A stretch of DNA of 64,000 bases. It comes from Pseudomonas alloputida. GTDB taxonomy: Bacteria > Pseudomonadota > Gammaproteobacteria > Pseudomonadales > Pseudomonadaceae. Below are positions 53,589 to 62,858 of the stretch, in pieces. The DNA lies in NCBI RefSeq assembly GCF_021283545.2, contig NZ_CP128540.1, positions 4,871,501 through 4,935,500 of the forward strand, in the 5' to 3' direction. Below the pieces are notes generated by a model that saw only the letters and a program-made list of their open reading frames with translations, did no database searches and was not told where the DNA came from. The position numbers were made by a program, and so were the translations under genes. Each line of letters opens with the position of its first letter. Position 1 is the first letter of the stretch.

Positions 53589-54656
53589 TTACCAGCGAAA
53601 ACGCAAGCCGTCGAACGGCTTGGGTGCTGGCTGCGCAGGCGCGGGCTGCGCGGCTGCGGCGTCCACTGCCGGTACTGGCATGGCCGGCACCGCCGGTGCC
53701 TGCTCGACCGGCACTTCCTGCAGCTTGGCCAGGCCAAGCTGGGCACGTAGCTGTTCACGATTGCCCGTAACCCCGTAGGTCAGGGTAGTGCCTTCAGCCG
53801 CCTGCAAGCGTGGGCCATAGGGCTCAAGCACGCGGGCCAGCTCGGCATAGCGCTGCAGGTTCATGCCCTGCACTTGCACCTGCAACTGGCTGCTGGCACC
53901 CGGCCGGGTAACGTAGCGTGGCGCCAGGCGGCTGCTTACCGCCATCATCACCGCGTCAGCCAAGGCGGCCTGGTCGGCGCCCTCGGCAGTGCCCTGTTCA
54001 CGCTGGTCGCCCAGCCACAGCTGCCACTTGCCCTGCCACTTGCCGTCGGCTTCCTGGGCATGTACCGCCAGCAAGGCATCGGCGCCGTAGCGCTCGGAAG
54101 CTTCGCGCAGCGGCGCTGGATCGTTGCCTTCGATCTGCTTGGCATTGGCGACCAGCTGCTCCTGCAAGTCGGCCAGCGGCAAGCGCAACGGCAGACCACG
54201 GTGCTGGGCGGCGCGGCGCAGGGGTTGGGCACTGGCCTGGCCATCACCGACCAGGCTGCTGCCCTCAACGGTGTCGTTCAACCACCACCCCAGTATCGAG
54301 GGCCGGTTACTGCCCCACAGTGCCAGGCCAGCCTTGCGCAAGGCCCGCTCGGTGCTACCTGGGTCGAACTCGACCACTACCGACTCGGGCGGGCCGGCTT
54401 CGCTGCCCACCTGGTTGATGATTTGCTGTGGGTCCTTGCGCAGCTCGGCCAATGCAGGGCTCTGCACGGCCTTAGGGTCACCGGTCAGACGCTGCACCAA
54501 CGTGTCCAGGGCTTTGACTGTGGCCGCGGTACGGGCTTCGGCGCCCGGCCCGGTGACCGGCTCGCGCACCTGATAAAGGCCGGAGACATTTTCAGCCAGG
54601 GCAGTGGCCGAGATCAGGGCCAGGCAACCGGCTGCCAGAATATTGAACAAACGCAT
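53589..54656 (-). CDS. DUF2066 domain protein, secreted
   Basis: A 355-residue protein with a Sec signal (MRLFNILAAGCLALISATAL, then AENVSGLYQV). The DUF2066 region runs from about residue 25 to 290 (ALDTLVQRLTGDPKAVQSPA; RPSILGWWLNDTVEGSSLVG; KWQLWLGDQREQGTAEGAD). The C-terminus is rich in Pro and Ala. It lies 12 bp before the PerM gene. Function is unknown; it is probably periplasmic. Confidence 0.85.
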   Translation of the reverse strand: MRLFNILAAGCLALISATALAENVSGLYQVREPVTGPGAEARTAATVKALDTLVQRLTGDPKAVQSPALAELRKDPQQIINQVGSEAGPPESVVVEFDPGSTERALRKAGLALWGSNRPSILGWWLNDTVEGSSLVGDGQASAQPLRRAAQHRGLPLRLPLADLQEQLVANAKQIEGNDPAPLREASERYGADALLAVHAQEADGKWQGKWQLWLGDQREQGTAEGADQAALADAVMMAVSSRLAPRYVTRPGASSQLQVQVQGMNLQRYAELARVLEPYGPRLQAAEGTTLTYGVTGNREQLRAQLGLAKLQEVPVEQAPAVPAMPVPAVDAAAAQPAPAQPAPKPFDGLRFRW

Positions 54657-54676
54657 GGAGGATTCCTGTCCAGTCG

Positions 54677-54768
54677 AGCTTCAAGCCGTAAGCTTCAAGC
54701 TGCAAGAAAAAGCAGGCCGAGCGCCGGGCTGCATTGTCGTGCAGCGTGAAGCTCGTTGCTTGCAGCTT
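54677..54768. repeat. Intergenic inverted repeat of the GCTTCAAGCTGCAAG kind
   Basis: AAGCTGCAAG (54697-54706) is mirrored by CTTGCAGCTT (54759-54768), with further GAGCTTCA/TGAAGCTC matches. Such repeats recur between Pseudomonas genes. The rest of the 320-bp gap holds the purM promoter (TGATAAAAT at about 54861). Confidence 0.6.
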
Positions 54769-54976
54769 ATACACATGCAACCACATCAACCACCCTCCAG
54801 CTTTTTTCAACAATTACCGCCCTGCCCGTCGGCCTGAGGATGGCCGCTGCCCGGCAACCCTGATAAAATCGCGCGCCTTCACAGACCACTGACGTTTCAG
54901 ACCGCCGCCGCTTATCAGCCGGCCTTGGCCGTCATGGTCGTTTTTAAGAATCCCTCCCTCCTAAAGGCCTGGATCA

Positions 54977-56035
54977 ATGAGCAAGCAACCCTCCCTGAGC
55001 TACAAGGACGCCGGTGTAGACATCGACGCCGGCGAAGCACTGGTCGAACGCATCAAGGGCGTGGCAAAACGCACCGCACGCCCTGAAGTCATGGGTGGCC
55101 TGGGCGGCTTCGGCGCCCTCTGCGAGATCCCGGCCGGCTACAAGCAGCCGGTGCTGGTCTCCGGCACCGACGGCGTCGGCACCAAGCTGCGCCTGGCGCT
55201 GAACCTGAACAAGCACGACAGCATCGGCCAGGACCTGGTCGCCATGTGCGTCAACGACCTGGTCGTGTGCGGCGCCGAGCCGCTGTTCTTCCTCGACTAC
55301 TACGCCACTGGCAAGCTGAACGTTGACGTGGCTGCCACTGTGGTCACCGGCATCGGCGCCGGTTGCGAACTGGCCGGCTGCTCGCTGGTCGGTGGTGAAA
55401 CCGCCGAAATGCCTGGCATGTACGAAGGCGAAGACTACGACCTGGCCGGTTTCTGCGTAGGCGTGGTGGAAAAGGCCGAAATCATCGACGGCTCCAAGGT
55501 TGCCACCGGTGACGCGCTGATCGCCCTGCCGTCCTCGGGCCCGCACTCCAACGGCTACTCGCTGATCCGCAAGATCCTCGAAGTGTCGGCTACCGACATC
55601 GAGAACACCCAGCTGGACGGCAAGCCGCTGACCGACCTGCTGATGGCGCCGACCCGCATCTACGTCAAACCGCTGCTGCAGCTGATCAAGAACACCGGCG
55701 CAGTCAAGGCCATGGCCCACATCACCGGCGGCGGCCTGCTGGACAACATCCCGCGCGTACTGCCGAAAAACGCCCAGGCCGTGGTTGACGTGGCCAGCTG
55801 GCAGCGCCCGGCGGTGTTCGACTTCCTGCAGGAAAAAGGCAACGTCGACGAGCACGAAATGCACCGCGTACTGAACTGCGGCGTGGGCATGGTCATCTGC
55901 GTGGCCCAGGACCAGGTCGAAGCCGCCCTGAACGAACTGCGCGCCGCCGGTGAGCAACCGTGGGTAATCGGCCACATCGCCGAAGCCGCCGAAGGCGCTG
56001 CCCAGGTCGAGCTGCAGAACCTCAAGGCACACTGA
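54977..56035 (+). CDS. purM: Phosphoribosylformylglycinamidine cyclo-ligase
   Basis: A 352-residue enzyme converting FGAM to AIR in purine synthesis. [60 protein letters not shown] and [18 protein letters not shown] are diagnostic. It is co-transcribed with purN, whose ATG overlaps its TGA (TGATG). Confidence 0.98.
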   Translation: MSKQPSLSYKDAGVDIDAGEALVERIKGVAKRTARPEVMGGLGGFGALCEIPAGYKQPVLVSGTDGVGTKLRLALNLNKHDSIGQDLVAMCVNDLVVCGAEPLFFLDYYATGKLNVDVAATVVTGIGAGCELAGCSLVGGETAEMPGMYEGEDYDLAGFCVGVVEKAEIIDGSKVATGDALIALPSSGPHSNGYSLIRKILEVSATDIENTQLDGKPLTDLLMAPTRIYVKPLLQLIKNTGAVKAMAHITGGGLLDNIPRVLPKNAQAVVDVASWQRPAVFDFLQEKGNVDEHEMHRVLNCGVGMVICVAQDQVEAALNELRAAGEQPWVIGHIAEAAEGAAQVELQNLKAH

Positions 56036-56688
56036 TGCCGAGCAAGACCTGCAATGTAGTGGTACTGCTGTCGGGCTCCGGCAGCAACCTGCAAGCCCTG
56101 ATCGACAGCTGCCAAGGGCAGGACAGCCCGGTGCGTATCCGCGCGGTGCTTTCCAACCGCGCCGATGCCTACGGCCTGCAACGCGCCGCAGCGGCCGGCA
56201 TCGACAGCGTCGTGCTCGACCACACCCAGTTCGACGGCCGTGAAGCCTTCGATGCCGCGCTAATGGCGCGCATCGACGGCTTTGCCCCGGACCTGGTGGT
56301 GCTGGCCGGTTTCATGCGCATCCTCAGTGGCGGCTTCGTGCGCCACTATCAGGGCCGCCTGCTCAACATCCACCCGTCGCTGCTGCCCAAGTACAAGGGC
56401 CTGCATACGCATCGCCGGGCATTGGAAGCTGGCGACGCCGAGCATGGCTGCAGCGTACACTTCGTGACTGAGGAACTCGATGGCGGCCCACTGGTCGTAC
56501 AGGCTGTGGTACCGGTGGCGTCTGATGACACCGTCGAAAGCCTGGCACAGCGGGTACACCATCAGGAACACCTGATCTACCCACTGGCGGTGCGCTGGTT
56601 CGCTGAAGGGCGCTTGCGTCTTGGCGAACAGGGTGCATTACTGGACGGCCAGCCACTGGCGGCCAGCGGTCACTTGATTCGATCCTAG
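56035..56688 (+). CDS. purN: Phosphoribosylglycinamide formyltransferase
   Basis: A 217-residue enzyme adding a formyl group from 10-formyl-THF to GAR. Motifs are VVVLLSGSGSNLQALIDSCQ, LVVLAGFMRILSGGFVRHYQ, LLNIHPSLLPKYKGLHTHRR with the catalytic His, and HFVTEELDGGPLVVQAVVPV with the conserved Asp. The start at 56035 shares a base with the purM stop. Confidence 0.97.
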   Translation: MPSKTCNVVVLLSGSGSNLQALIDSCQGQDSPVRIRAVLSNRADAYGLQRAAAAGIDSVVLDHTQFDGREAFDAALMARIDGFAPDLVVLAGFMRILSGGFVRHYQGRLLNIHPSLLPKYKGLHTHRRALEAGDAEHGCSVHFVTEELDGGPLVVQAVVPVASDDTVESLAQRVHHQEHLIYPLAVRWFAEGRLRLGEQGALLDGQPLAASGHLIRS

Positions 56689-56696
56689 GAGAATTT

Positions 56697-57407
56697 ATGC
56701 GTCGCGCCCTGCTCTTGGCTCTCGCCGTGCTCGCCCTGCCCCTCCAGGCAGCTGATCTGAAGCCGTTCTCGGCCAGCTACACCGCCGACTGGAAGCAGCT
56801 GCCCATGAGCGGCACCGCCGAGCGCAGCCTGGTCAAAAATGCCAACGGTACCTGGGACCTTAACTTCAAGGCTTCCATGATGATCGCCAGCCTGACCGAG
56901 CAAAGCACCCTGCGCCTGGAAAACGACACCCTGCTGCCGCAGAAGTATCACTTCGAGCGCGGCGGACTGGGCAAGGCCAAGAAGGTCGACCTGGACTTCG
57001 ACTGGAGCACCAAGAAGATCACCGGCAGCGACCGTGGCGATGCTGTCAGCCTGCCACTGAACCGCGGCGTACTGGACAAATCCTCCTACCAGTTGGCCCT
57101 GCAGCACGACGTGGCCGCAGGCAAGAAGAGCATGACCTACCAGGTGGTCGACGGCGACGAGATCGACACCTACGACTTCCGCGTGCTGGGCACCGAAAAG
57201 GTCACCACCAAGACCGGCCAGGTCGATGCCGTGAAGGTCGAGCGCGTGCGCGATCCCAGCCAGAGCAAGCGCATCACCGAGCTGTGGTTTGCCAAGAACT
57301 GGGACTACCTGCTGGTGCAACTGCGCCAGGTAGAGACCGATGGCAAGGAGTATGTGATCGTGCTGCAGGATGGCACGGTCGATGGCAAGCCGGTGAAGGG
57401 CAACTGA
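56697..57407 (+). CDS. DUF3108 secreted protein
   Basis: A 236-residue protein with a Sec signal (MRRALLLALAVLALPLQAAD). The mature part is a beta-rich DUF3108 domain (FSASYTADWKQLPMSGTAER; LLPQKYHFERGGLGKAKKVD; YDFRVLGTEKVTTKTGQVDA). It follows purN by 8 bp with AGGAG upstream and probably shares its transcript. A terminator follows. Role unknown; probably periplasmic. Confidence 0.88.
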   Translation: MRRALLLALAVLALPLQAADLKPFSASYTADWKQLPMSGTAERSLVKNANGTWDLNFKASMMIASLTEQSTLRLENDTLLPQKYHFERGGLGKAKKVDLDFDWSTKKITGSDRGDAVSLPLNRGVLDKSSYQLALQHDVAAGKKSMTYQVVDGDEIDTYDFRVLGTEKVTTKTGQVDAVKVERVRDPSQSKRITELWFAKNWDYLLVQLRQVETDGKEYVIVLQDGTVDGKPVKGN

Positions 57408-57430
57408 TCGCGCACTGCCTGCAATACCTG

Positions 57431-57457
57431 AAGCCCCGCCCAGTGCGGGGCTTTTCT
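57431..57457 (+). terminator. Terminator of the purM-purN-DUF3108 operon
   Basis: AAGCCCCGC-CCAGT-GCGGGGCTT followed by TTCTTT. Confidence 0.9.
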
Positions 57458-57607
57458 TTGCTGCGAAAAAGCCCACCCAGGCAGCATCCCTTCGAGCTTC
57501 ATGAAACTTGTTTCATGCCTGTTTTACTTACTTAGTCTGCTAACAAACTCTATAAAGAAGACGTGCGACACACTGTCGCAGCCATCTTGAAGAAGTGGAG
57601 TTTACCG

Positions 57608-57790
57608 ATGACTGTCCAAGTAACCGAACGCGACGAATCGAGAATGTCCCACGAAGGCCTGGCCGCTGGCGTGCGGATCTGGGATGTGTACCAACAAGGT
57701 CAACTGGTGGGCATGTTCCATAACGAACACGAAGCACACCAATACCGCGTTGAGCTTGAAGACCTGGAAAACCAGCGCGCCACACAATGA
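57608..57790 (+). CDS. Small hydrophilic protein, unknown function
   Basis: A 60-residue protein starting MTVQVTERDESRMSHEGLAA at ATG 57608, with GGAG upstream. The sequence VRIWDVYQQGQLVGMFHNEH and EAHQYRVELEDLE suggests a small beta-alpha fold. It has no signal or membrane segment. Codon use and the ribosome site support a real gene. I do not recognise the family. Confidence 0.68.
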   Translation: MTVQVTERDESRMSHEGLAAGVRIWDVYQQGQLVGMFHNEHEAHQYRVELEDLENQRATQ

Positions 57791-57834
57791 CCCTGCCCAT
57801 TGCGGCGAACCCCTGACTCGCCTGGGCTCAGTGA

Positions 57835-57879
57835 GCAACCCCAAAATGCTGCGGCATTGCCGGAGCATCGTGGGGTTGC
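57835..57879. terminator. Large stem-loop between convergent genes
   Basis: GCAACCCC (57835-57842) pairs with GGGGTTGC (57872-57879), with an inner ATGCT/AGCAT stem. It lies between the 60-residue gene and the GMC gene stop. No T tract is present, so it may act as an RNA 3'-end stabiliser rather than a classical terminator. Confidence 0.55.
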
Positions 57880-57890
57880 CATGACAGGGC

Positions 57891-60149
57891 CTACACCGCC
57901 CCGAAACGCACCTCTACCGACAGGCTGCCCAGGTTATCGCTCAGGCCAGCCCCGTAACGCCCGTCCAGGTCGTCATTGATGCACAGCTGCAACTCACCTT
58001 GCTGGCCACGCGGCAATTGCACCTGGTTGCCGACCAGGAACGGCACGCCGCTGTTGCCGATACGCCCGATCAACGCCCCTTCCGGTTGACCAGGCAAGGC
58101 ATAGCCGGGCTTGGCGATCAACCTTGGGTTGCCCGCCGCGCCAACCATGCCGGTGGCCGGGTTCGCCGTCCACTGCCCGCCCGTGCATACCGCCAACTGC
58201 CAGCTCTGCCCATTGACCTGCATGCCCGTGCCCTGCCATGCCTGGTTGGCCTGCACCTGCACGGTGCGCTTGAGCAGGTCGCTGGCCACCACGTCGGCGG
58301 CCTGGAACGTCAACGCGGTGATGGTCAAGGTCGGGTTGGCGGTGCCGGTAGTGGGGAACACGCCGTCGCCGACCAGGAACAGGTTGGGGTGGTCCCAGCT
58401 GCGCTGGTCCTTGTCCACCACCGACTTGGTGCGGTCCGAGCCCATGCGGTAGGTGCCCATCAGGTGGCCAGCGCCGTAGAACGCGTAGTTCTGGCCGTCG
58501 TACTCGAACACCGTTTGCGAGCCGGGCTCGAGCTTAGGGTTCAGGTCGGTCAGCTCGGTAGCGCCCATCAGCTCGGTGATGATGTACGTAGCGGCCAGGC
58601 GCGCCTGCTTGAAACCCTCCTTGGTGTAGTCGGACAGTTCGTAGGTGATCTGCGGCCGAGGCAGGCCCAATCCGTCGGAGAACTCCGTACTCCTCTCCAC
58701 CCGGCACAGCGCATTATCGGGGTCTTTCTCCACCTGCTCGACCAAGAAGCCCAGACGGAACTGGCGGGTCAGCACGCTGTTGAGCTGCTGCACCAGCGCC
58801 TGGCCGGACAACGCCAGATTGCTGGGGTTAGCGCCGCCGTGGTTGGTGCCGTCGATGAAATCACAGACCGAGGTGTAGGGGTCGTTCACCGACCAGTTCC
58901 AGCCCTCGTTGCCGATTTCGATACGCCAGGCGGCACGCTGGCTGCGGAACGGGCCATCGCGCATGTCCTCGATCCCCGAGGTAGACAACGGCCCCCGGAA
59001 CGGGAACAGCGGCTTGCCTTCGGGCATCAGGCCCCAGGCCAGGTACACCGGGTGGTCAGCCAATGCCTGGCCGACCTGGCCGCTGCTGTTGGCAACCCCT
59101 TTAGGGCTGTTCGGGCCGATGGAGTTGAGCAGCAGCTTCGGTGTTTCGATCGCGTGGGCGGCGATCACGTAGCGCTTGCCCTGGGCCGTGCCGTTCTGGC
59201 GCGTACCATTGTTCTGGTACTGAATGAAATCGATGCCCGTGACCCCATTGGCATCGACCTGCACTTGGCTTGCAACGGTCTGGTAGAGGATGCGCACGTT
59301 GCCGGTATCCAGTGCCTTGGCCATGGTCACGGTGGCGTCGTACTTGGCCTGGATCGGGCAGATCGGCGTGCAGCTGGTGTTGCCAGCGCACACCCGACGG
59401 CCGTTATCATTCTGCGAGTTGCGCCCGGCCGGGGTTTGCCGGACATTGAGGGTGACACCTGGGTACGGCTTGCCGTCAGGCCCCTTCTCCGGGCTTTGGT
59501 ACACGGTGCCCGTGACGTGCTTGCCCAGGCCCTGGTCGACCAGCGACGGCGGGATGCCATGCATGCTGTATTTGTAGCCCTGCGGGAAGGTCACGCCCAG
59601 GTAGGTCTGCGAGGCGACATCGGCGGACACGCCCATCTCCTCCTCGGCGCGGCAGTAGGCGGTCTGCAGGTCGTCGTAACTGATCGGCCAGTCGACCCCG
59701 ACGTTGTACGCAGTGCGCATGCGGAAGTCGTTGGGCAACAGGCGCAGGGCCGTGCCCATCCAGTGCCACATGGTGCCGCCGTCTACCCGCTCGTAGGTGC
59801 TGGCGAACAGGTGCGGCCCCTTCTGCACCAGGTAGCTTTTCTGCGCCTTGTTGGGGTCTTGGCTACCTGAGGTGATCAGGTCCTGGATGGTCGCCCGTGG
59901 CGCGAACTGCGTGGCCGGGGTCTGCTCGCTCTGCTCAGGTGGGTACGGCGACTCGGGCGCCTTGAGCACCGCGGTGTAGAAGCGCTCCAGGTACTCGCTG
60001 CGATTCGGTGGAATGGCCGGGCCCGATTCGAGCACCAGCACTTTCAACCCGGCCAGGCCCAACTGGTAGGCCATGACACTGCCGGCCATGCCGGCGCCCA
60101 CCACGATCACATCGGCGGTTTCGATGTTCTGGGTTTGTACATTGCTCAT
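57891..60149 (-). CDS. GMC-family flavoprotein dehydrogenase with C-terminal LecA-like domain
   Basis: A 752-residue protein. The FAD motif is DVIVVGAGMAGSVMAYQLGL near the N-terminus. The middle has CAGNTSCTPICPIQAKYDAT, usual in sugar/alcohol dehydrogenases. The C-terminal GMC half has YGAGHLMGTYRMGSDRTKSV with the catalytic His, and DGVFPTTGTANPTLTITALT with its Asn. From residue about 630 to the end a separate beta domain follows (TAKPGYALP-type turns, EGALIGRIGNSGVPFLVGNQ, LQLCINDDLDGRYGAGLSDN, LGSLSVEVRF) that resembles the Pseudomonas PA-I (LecA) lectin. No signal peptide is visible, so export may rely on a partner. It overlaps the small-subunit gene by 4 bp. Confidence 0.85.
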   Translation of the reverse strand: MSNVQTQNIETADVIVVGAGMAGSVMAYQLGLAGLKVLVLESGPAIPPNRSEYLERFYTAVLKAPESPYPPEQSEQTPATQFAPRATIQDLITSGSQDPNKAQKSYLVQKGPHLFASTYERVDGGTMWHWMGTALRLLPNDFRMRTAYNVGVDWPISYDDLQTAYCRAEEEMGVSADVASQTYLGVTFPQGYKYSMHGIPPSLVDQGLGKHVTGTVYQSPEKGPDGKPYPGVTLNVRQTPAGRNSQNDNGRRVCAGNTSCTPICPIQAKYDATVTMAKALDTGNVRILYQTVASQVQVDANGVTGIDFIQYQNNGTRQNGTAQGKRYVIAAHAIETPKLLLNSIGPNSPKGVANSSGQVGQALADHPVYLAWGLMPEGKPLFPFRGPLSTSGIEDMRDGPFRSQRAAWRIEIGNEGWNWSVNDPYTSVCDFIDGTNHGGANPSNLALSGQALVQQLNSVLTRQFRLGFLVEQVEKDPDNALCRVERSTEFSDGLGLPRPQITYELSDYTKEGFKQARLAATYIITELMGATELTDLNPKLEPGSQTVFEYDGQNYAFYGAGHLMGTYRMGSDRTKSVVDKDQRSWDHPNLFLVGDGVFPTTGTANPTLTITALTFQAADVVASDLLKRTVQVQANQAWQGTGMQVNGQSWQLAVCTGGQWTANPATGMVGAAGNPRLIAKPGYALPGQPEGALIGRIGNSGVPFLVGNQVQLPRGQQGELQLCINDDLDGRYGAGLSDNLGSLSVEVRFGAV

Positions 60150-60637
60150 GGCTGCTGCCCTTCCTTGGCGTCGACACCGGTGAATTGCTTGAGGGTCGGT
60201 GGCTGCTCACCCCAGTATCCGAAGTGGAACTGGCTGTAGCCCATGGGGTGGGATTGGGCGATCTTCCACGCCCAACTCTCCTTGTAGGCCTGGTCGGAGA
60301 CCACACGCGTATCACCCGTGCGGGCGTTGCCCAGGTCGTAGGGTTGGTACCAACTGCCAAGCAGCCACAGCTTCATGATCGAGCGGGCGCCCTGGGCGAT
60401 TTGCGGGTTCGCGTTATCGAGCACGGCGCTGGCGATTTGCGCGGGCGGCTGGCTCTGGATGCTGGCGTACAGCTCCAGCAAGCTGCTGAACGCCTCGAGG
60501 CCCATACCCTGCTGGGCGATGGCGAAGAACACCGGCGGCAGGTTGATCGGGTCGACGGAAGGCGCCAGCAGCTTGGCCGACAGGCCAGTGAGCACCGCGG
60601 ACAAGCCGATGAAGTTTTGCAGGTTCTGGTCGCTCAT
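60146..60637 (-). CDS. Small subunit of the GMC dehydrogenase
   Basis: A 163-residue protein starting MSDQNLQNFIGLSAVLTGLS at ATG 60637, with AAGGAG upstream. It resembles the small subunits of sorbitol/gluconate-type membrane dehydrogenases (LLELYASIQSQPPAQIASAV; SIMKLWLLGSWYQP; YSQFHFGYWGEQPPTLKQFT). No clear twin-arginine or Sec signal is seen. It sits between the cytochrome and flavoprotein genes with a 4-bp gap and a 4-bp overlap, so the three products are surely made together. Confidence 0.8.
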   Translation of the reverse strand: MSDQNLQNFIGLSAVLTGLSAKLLAPSVDPINLPPVFFAIAQQGMGLEAFSSLLELYASIQSQPPAQIASAVLDNANPQIAQGARSIMKLWLLGSWYQPYDLGNARTGDTRVVSDQAYKESWAWKIAQSHPMGYSQFHFGYWGEQPPTLKQFTGVDAKEGQQP

Positions 60638-60641
60638 GGCA

Positions 60642-61982
60642 TCACTCCTTGGCGCCGGTGGATTGGGCACGTTCAAGCAGGAAAGTGAAATCGGCGAAGC
60701 TGGTGCGCGGTGACTGGGTCACGCGGGTGGTCGCGTTGTTGTGGCACTCCATGCAGCTGGACGAGGCCTGCGGGGTGGTGCCCTGGTTGTAGGTCTCCAG
60801 GGTGGCGTTGGCCAGGAAGTTCGGCGCAGGCGTACCTAACGGGTTGGTCGGCGACGGCACCTGGCAGTCATCGGCCGGGGCGGTGGGCCACTGGGTGCTG
60901 ATCAGGTGGTAGTTGGCCCACACCGTGCCCTTGAGCGCGCCTTGCCACTGCGCGTTGAGCTGTTGGGTGGCGGCGGTGATGGGAATTTCACGCACGATCT
61001 GCGAGGGGATGGCCTTCTTCGACGGGTCCCACGGTGGCGCGGGCGGCTCGTTCACCGGGCGGTCGCTGGCCTGGGCGTCGTAGAACAGGTAGGGCCCCTT
61101 GCGCTCGTTCATTGGCGTGGTCTTTTCCGGCACGTTGCGCACGTGCTCGAACGTCGACCATACCCACTGAGGTGCGCCTTCGGTCTTGTGCACGATGTGC
61201 AGGCCTACCAGCCCGACCTTCTGCGCATTGCACGACTCGGGGATCACCGCCCCCTTGTTCGGGTCGGCGTTGCCGGGGGTGTAGACCAGCGCGTCGACGG
61301 CGTGGAACTCCTGCGGGTTGTCGCTGCCATCGAGCACTTTCCAGGCCGACTTGACCATGATCGCGCCGACCTGCTGGGTCTTTTGCGAACCGCAGGCGAA
61401 AGCGATGCGGTTGTCGGCCTTGCTCAGGAACGCTTGCTGGCCCTCCTTGCTGTACAGGCCATTGTTGACGATGTCATCGAACATCGGCTGGTTGACCATG
61501 ATCGCGTTGCGCGTGTAAGTGCCGCTTTGGTCAACCAGCGGGCCGGTCTTGAACGGCTGGATGAACTCATCGAGCACACCGGCGACCTTGCCCATCTGTT
61601 GCAGCACCGGCAAGTCACCCTTGCCTTGGCAGGCCGCGGGCACGGGCGCCTGCTGGTCCCAGGCGACGGGTTTCTGACCCTTGGGCAGGAAAATCTCGTA
61701 GCTTTCTTTCCACGACTCCCACACGGTCTTGCCGGGCGCGCCGATCTTCGCCGAAGTGTTGGCACTGCCGTCGGCGTTGGCGGGCCAGTTCAGGGCGACG
61801 AAGGTTTGCCACGACAGCACGTCGAAATCGTGTTGCAGGTTGTCCAGGGTGAAGGGGGGATTGGCGGTGACGTCGAAGGGAATCGCAGGTGACAGCACCG
61901 GCGGGCTGGCCGCATCGGCCATGGCGAACGCACTGGTGAAACTTGCACCCAGGCACGCCAGCCGTTTCAGGGTTATTTTCAT
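60642..61982 (-). CDS. c-type cytochrome subunit with a single C-terminal haem motif
   Basis: A 446-residue exported protein with a Sec signal (TLKRLACLGASFTSAFAMAD) and GAGGAG before the ATG. The only haem-binding motif is CMECH at residues 410-414, 32 residues from the C-terminus. The rest has LSWQTFVALNWPANADG, GKTVWESWKESYEIFLPKG and VGLHIVHKTEGAPQWVWSTF, which do not match the usual three-haem cytochrome subunits of such dehydrogenases. It probably takes electrons from the flavoprotein. It is first in the three-gene unit. Confidence 0.8.
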   Translation of the reverse strand: MKITLKRLACLGASFTSAFAMADAASPPVLSPAIPFDVTANPPFTLDNLQHDFDVLSWQTFVALNWPANADGSANTSAKIGAPGKTVWESWKESYEIFLPKGQKPVAWDQQAPVPAACQGKGDLPVLQQMGKVAGVLDEFIQPFKTGPLVDQSGTYTRNAIMVNQPMFDDIVNNGLYSKEGQQAFLSKADNRIAFACGSQKTQQVGAIMVKSAWKVLDGSDNPQEFHAVDALVYTPGNADPNKGAVIPESCNAQKVGLVGLHIVHKTEGAPQWVWSTFEHVRNVPEKTTPMNERKGPYLFYDAQASDRPVNEPPAPPWDPSKKAIPSQIVREIPITAATQQLNAQWQGALKGTVWANYHLISTQWPTAPADDCQVPSPTNPLGTPAPNFLANATLETYNQGTTPQASSSCMECHNNATTRVTQSPRTSFADFTFLLERAQSTGAKE

Positions 61983-62176
61983 TGTCGTCTCCTCAGCAGA
62001 TAAAGCGTCGGGACGACGAGGCGTACTGGCCCTTCCTGGACCGAATGTTCAGCGCTATCCCTGACGCTAAGCTGGAGGCTAGCCGTTGTGCCGGAACCCT
62101 AAGAAATGTCCGACGAACGGAGGGAACCAAGACGATAGTGCAACTGACAAACTGCGCCGGTTCGGTGAGCGACGAA

Positions 62177-62231
62177 CCCTTTCGCGACGCAAGGCCAGCG
62201 TCTTCTAGAGAACGCGCGTGTCGCGAAAGGG
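62177..62231. repeat. REP-like inverted repeat
   Basis: CCCTTTCGCGAC (62177-62188) and GTCGCGAAAGGG (62220-62231) are a perfect 12-bp inverted repeat in the 310-bp gap before the cytochrome gene. The core differs from the REPs elsewhere in the window. Confidence 0.65.
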
Positions 62232-62292
62232 CCGCAGAGCGGCCCTGCGATCTTGAATGAACCGCATTAACGCCAAGGCGGGATTTTCGTGC

Positions 62293-62832
62293 TTACCACA
62301 TCAGATCATCAGGGATCTTGTAAGCCGCGTACGGGTCGTCTTCGTCCGTTTCCTCGACATGGCTGTTGAGCAGCAGAATACGGCCAGGGTCGCGCTCCTG
62401 GATCTTCAATGCGGCCTCACGGGGGATAACCTCGTAACCACCGGCATGGGCTACCACGGCCAGCGCGCCGTTGCTCAGCTTGGTGCGCATCAGCGCGTTG
62501 ACGGCAATGCGCTTGACCTTCTTGTCGTCGACGAAGTTGTAGTAATCCTCGGTGCTCAGTTTGGGCAGGCGAGTGGCCTCGATCAGTTGCTTGACCTGTG
62601 CGGCACGGGCCTTCTGCTCGGCCTTTTCCTGCTGCTGGCGGTTCAGCTCCTGGTCACGCCGGGCTTTTTCAGCCATGGCTTCCTTGGCCATGCGCTGCTG
62701 GCTGTCGTCGACTTCGACCTGGCCTTTGTGCTCCATGCGCTTCTGTTTCTTTTCAGCTTTGTTGGTCTGCGAGACCTGTTTCTGGTTGACCAGACCGGCT
62801 TTGAGCAATTGGTCGCGAAGGGAAAGGCTCAT
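62293..62832 (-). CDS. DUF2058 family protein
   Basis: A 179-residue protein with the DUF2058 start SLSLRDQLLKAGLVNQKQVS, a long charged helix rich in Lys, Glu and Gln, and the C-terminal domain LSTEDYYNFVDDKKVKRIAV and GGYEVIPREAALKIQERDP. It is cytosolic and of unknown function. It lies 26 bp after mazG on the same strand. Confidence 0.88.
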   Translation of the reverse strand: MSLSLRDQLLKAGLVNQKQVSQTNKAEKKQKRMEHKGQVEVDDSQQRMAKEAMAEKARRDQELNRQQQEKAEQKARAAQVKQLIEATRLPKLSTEDYYNFVDDKKVKRIAVNALMRTKLSNGALAVVAHAGGYEVIPREAALKIQERDPGRILLLNSHVEETDEDDPYAAYKIPDDLMW

Positions 62833-62858
62833 GAATATTCACTCACTTATGCAACAGC

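Noticed and set aside
57999..59870. 623-codon plus-strand open frame opposite the GMC gene
   Set aside because: Antisense to a strongly supported flavoprotein; no motifs.
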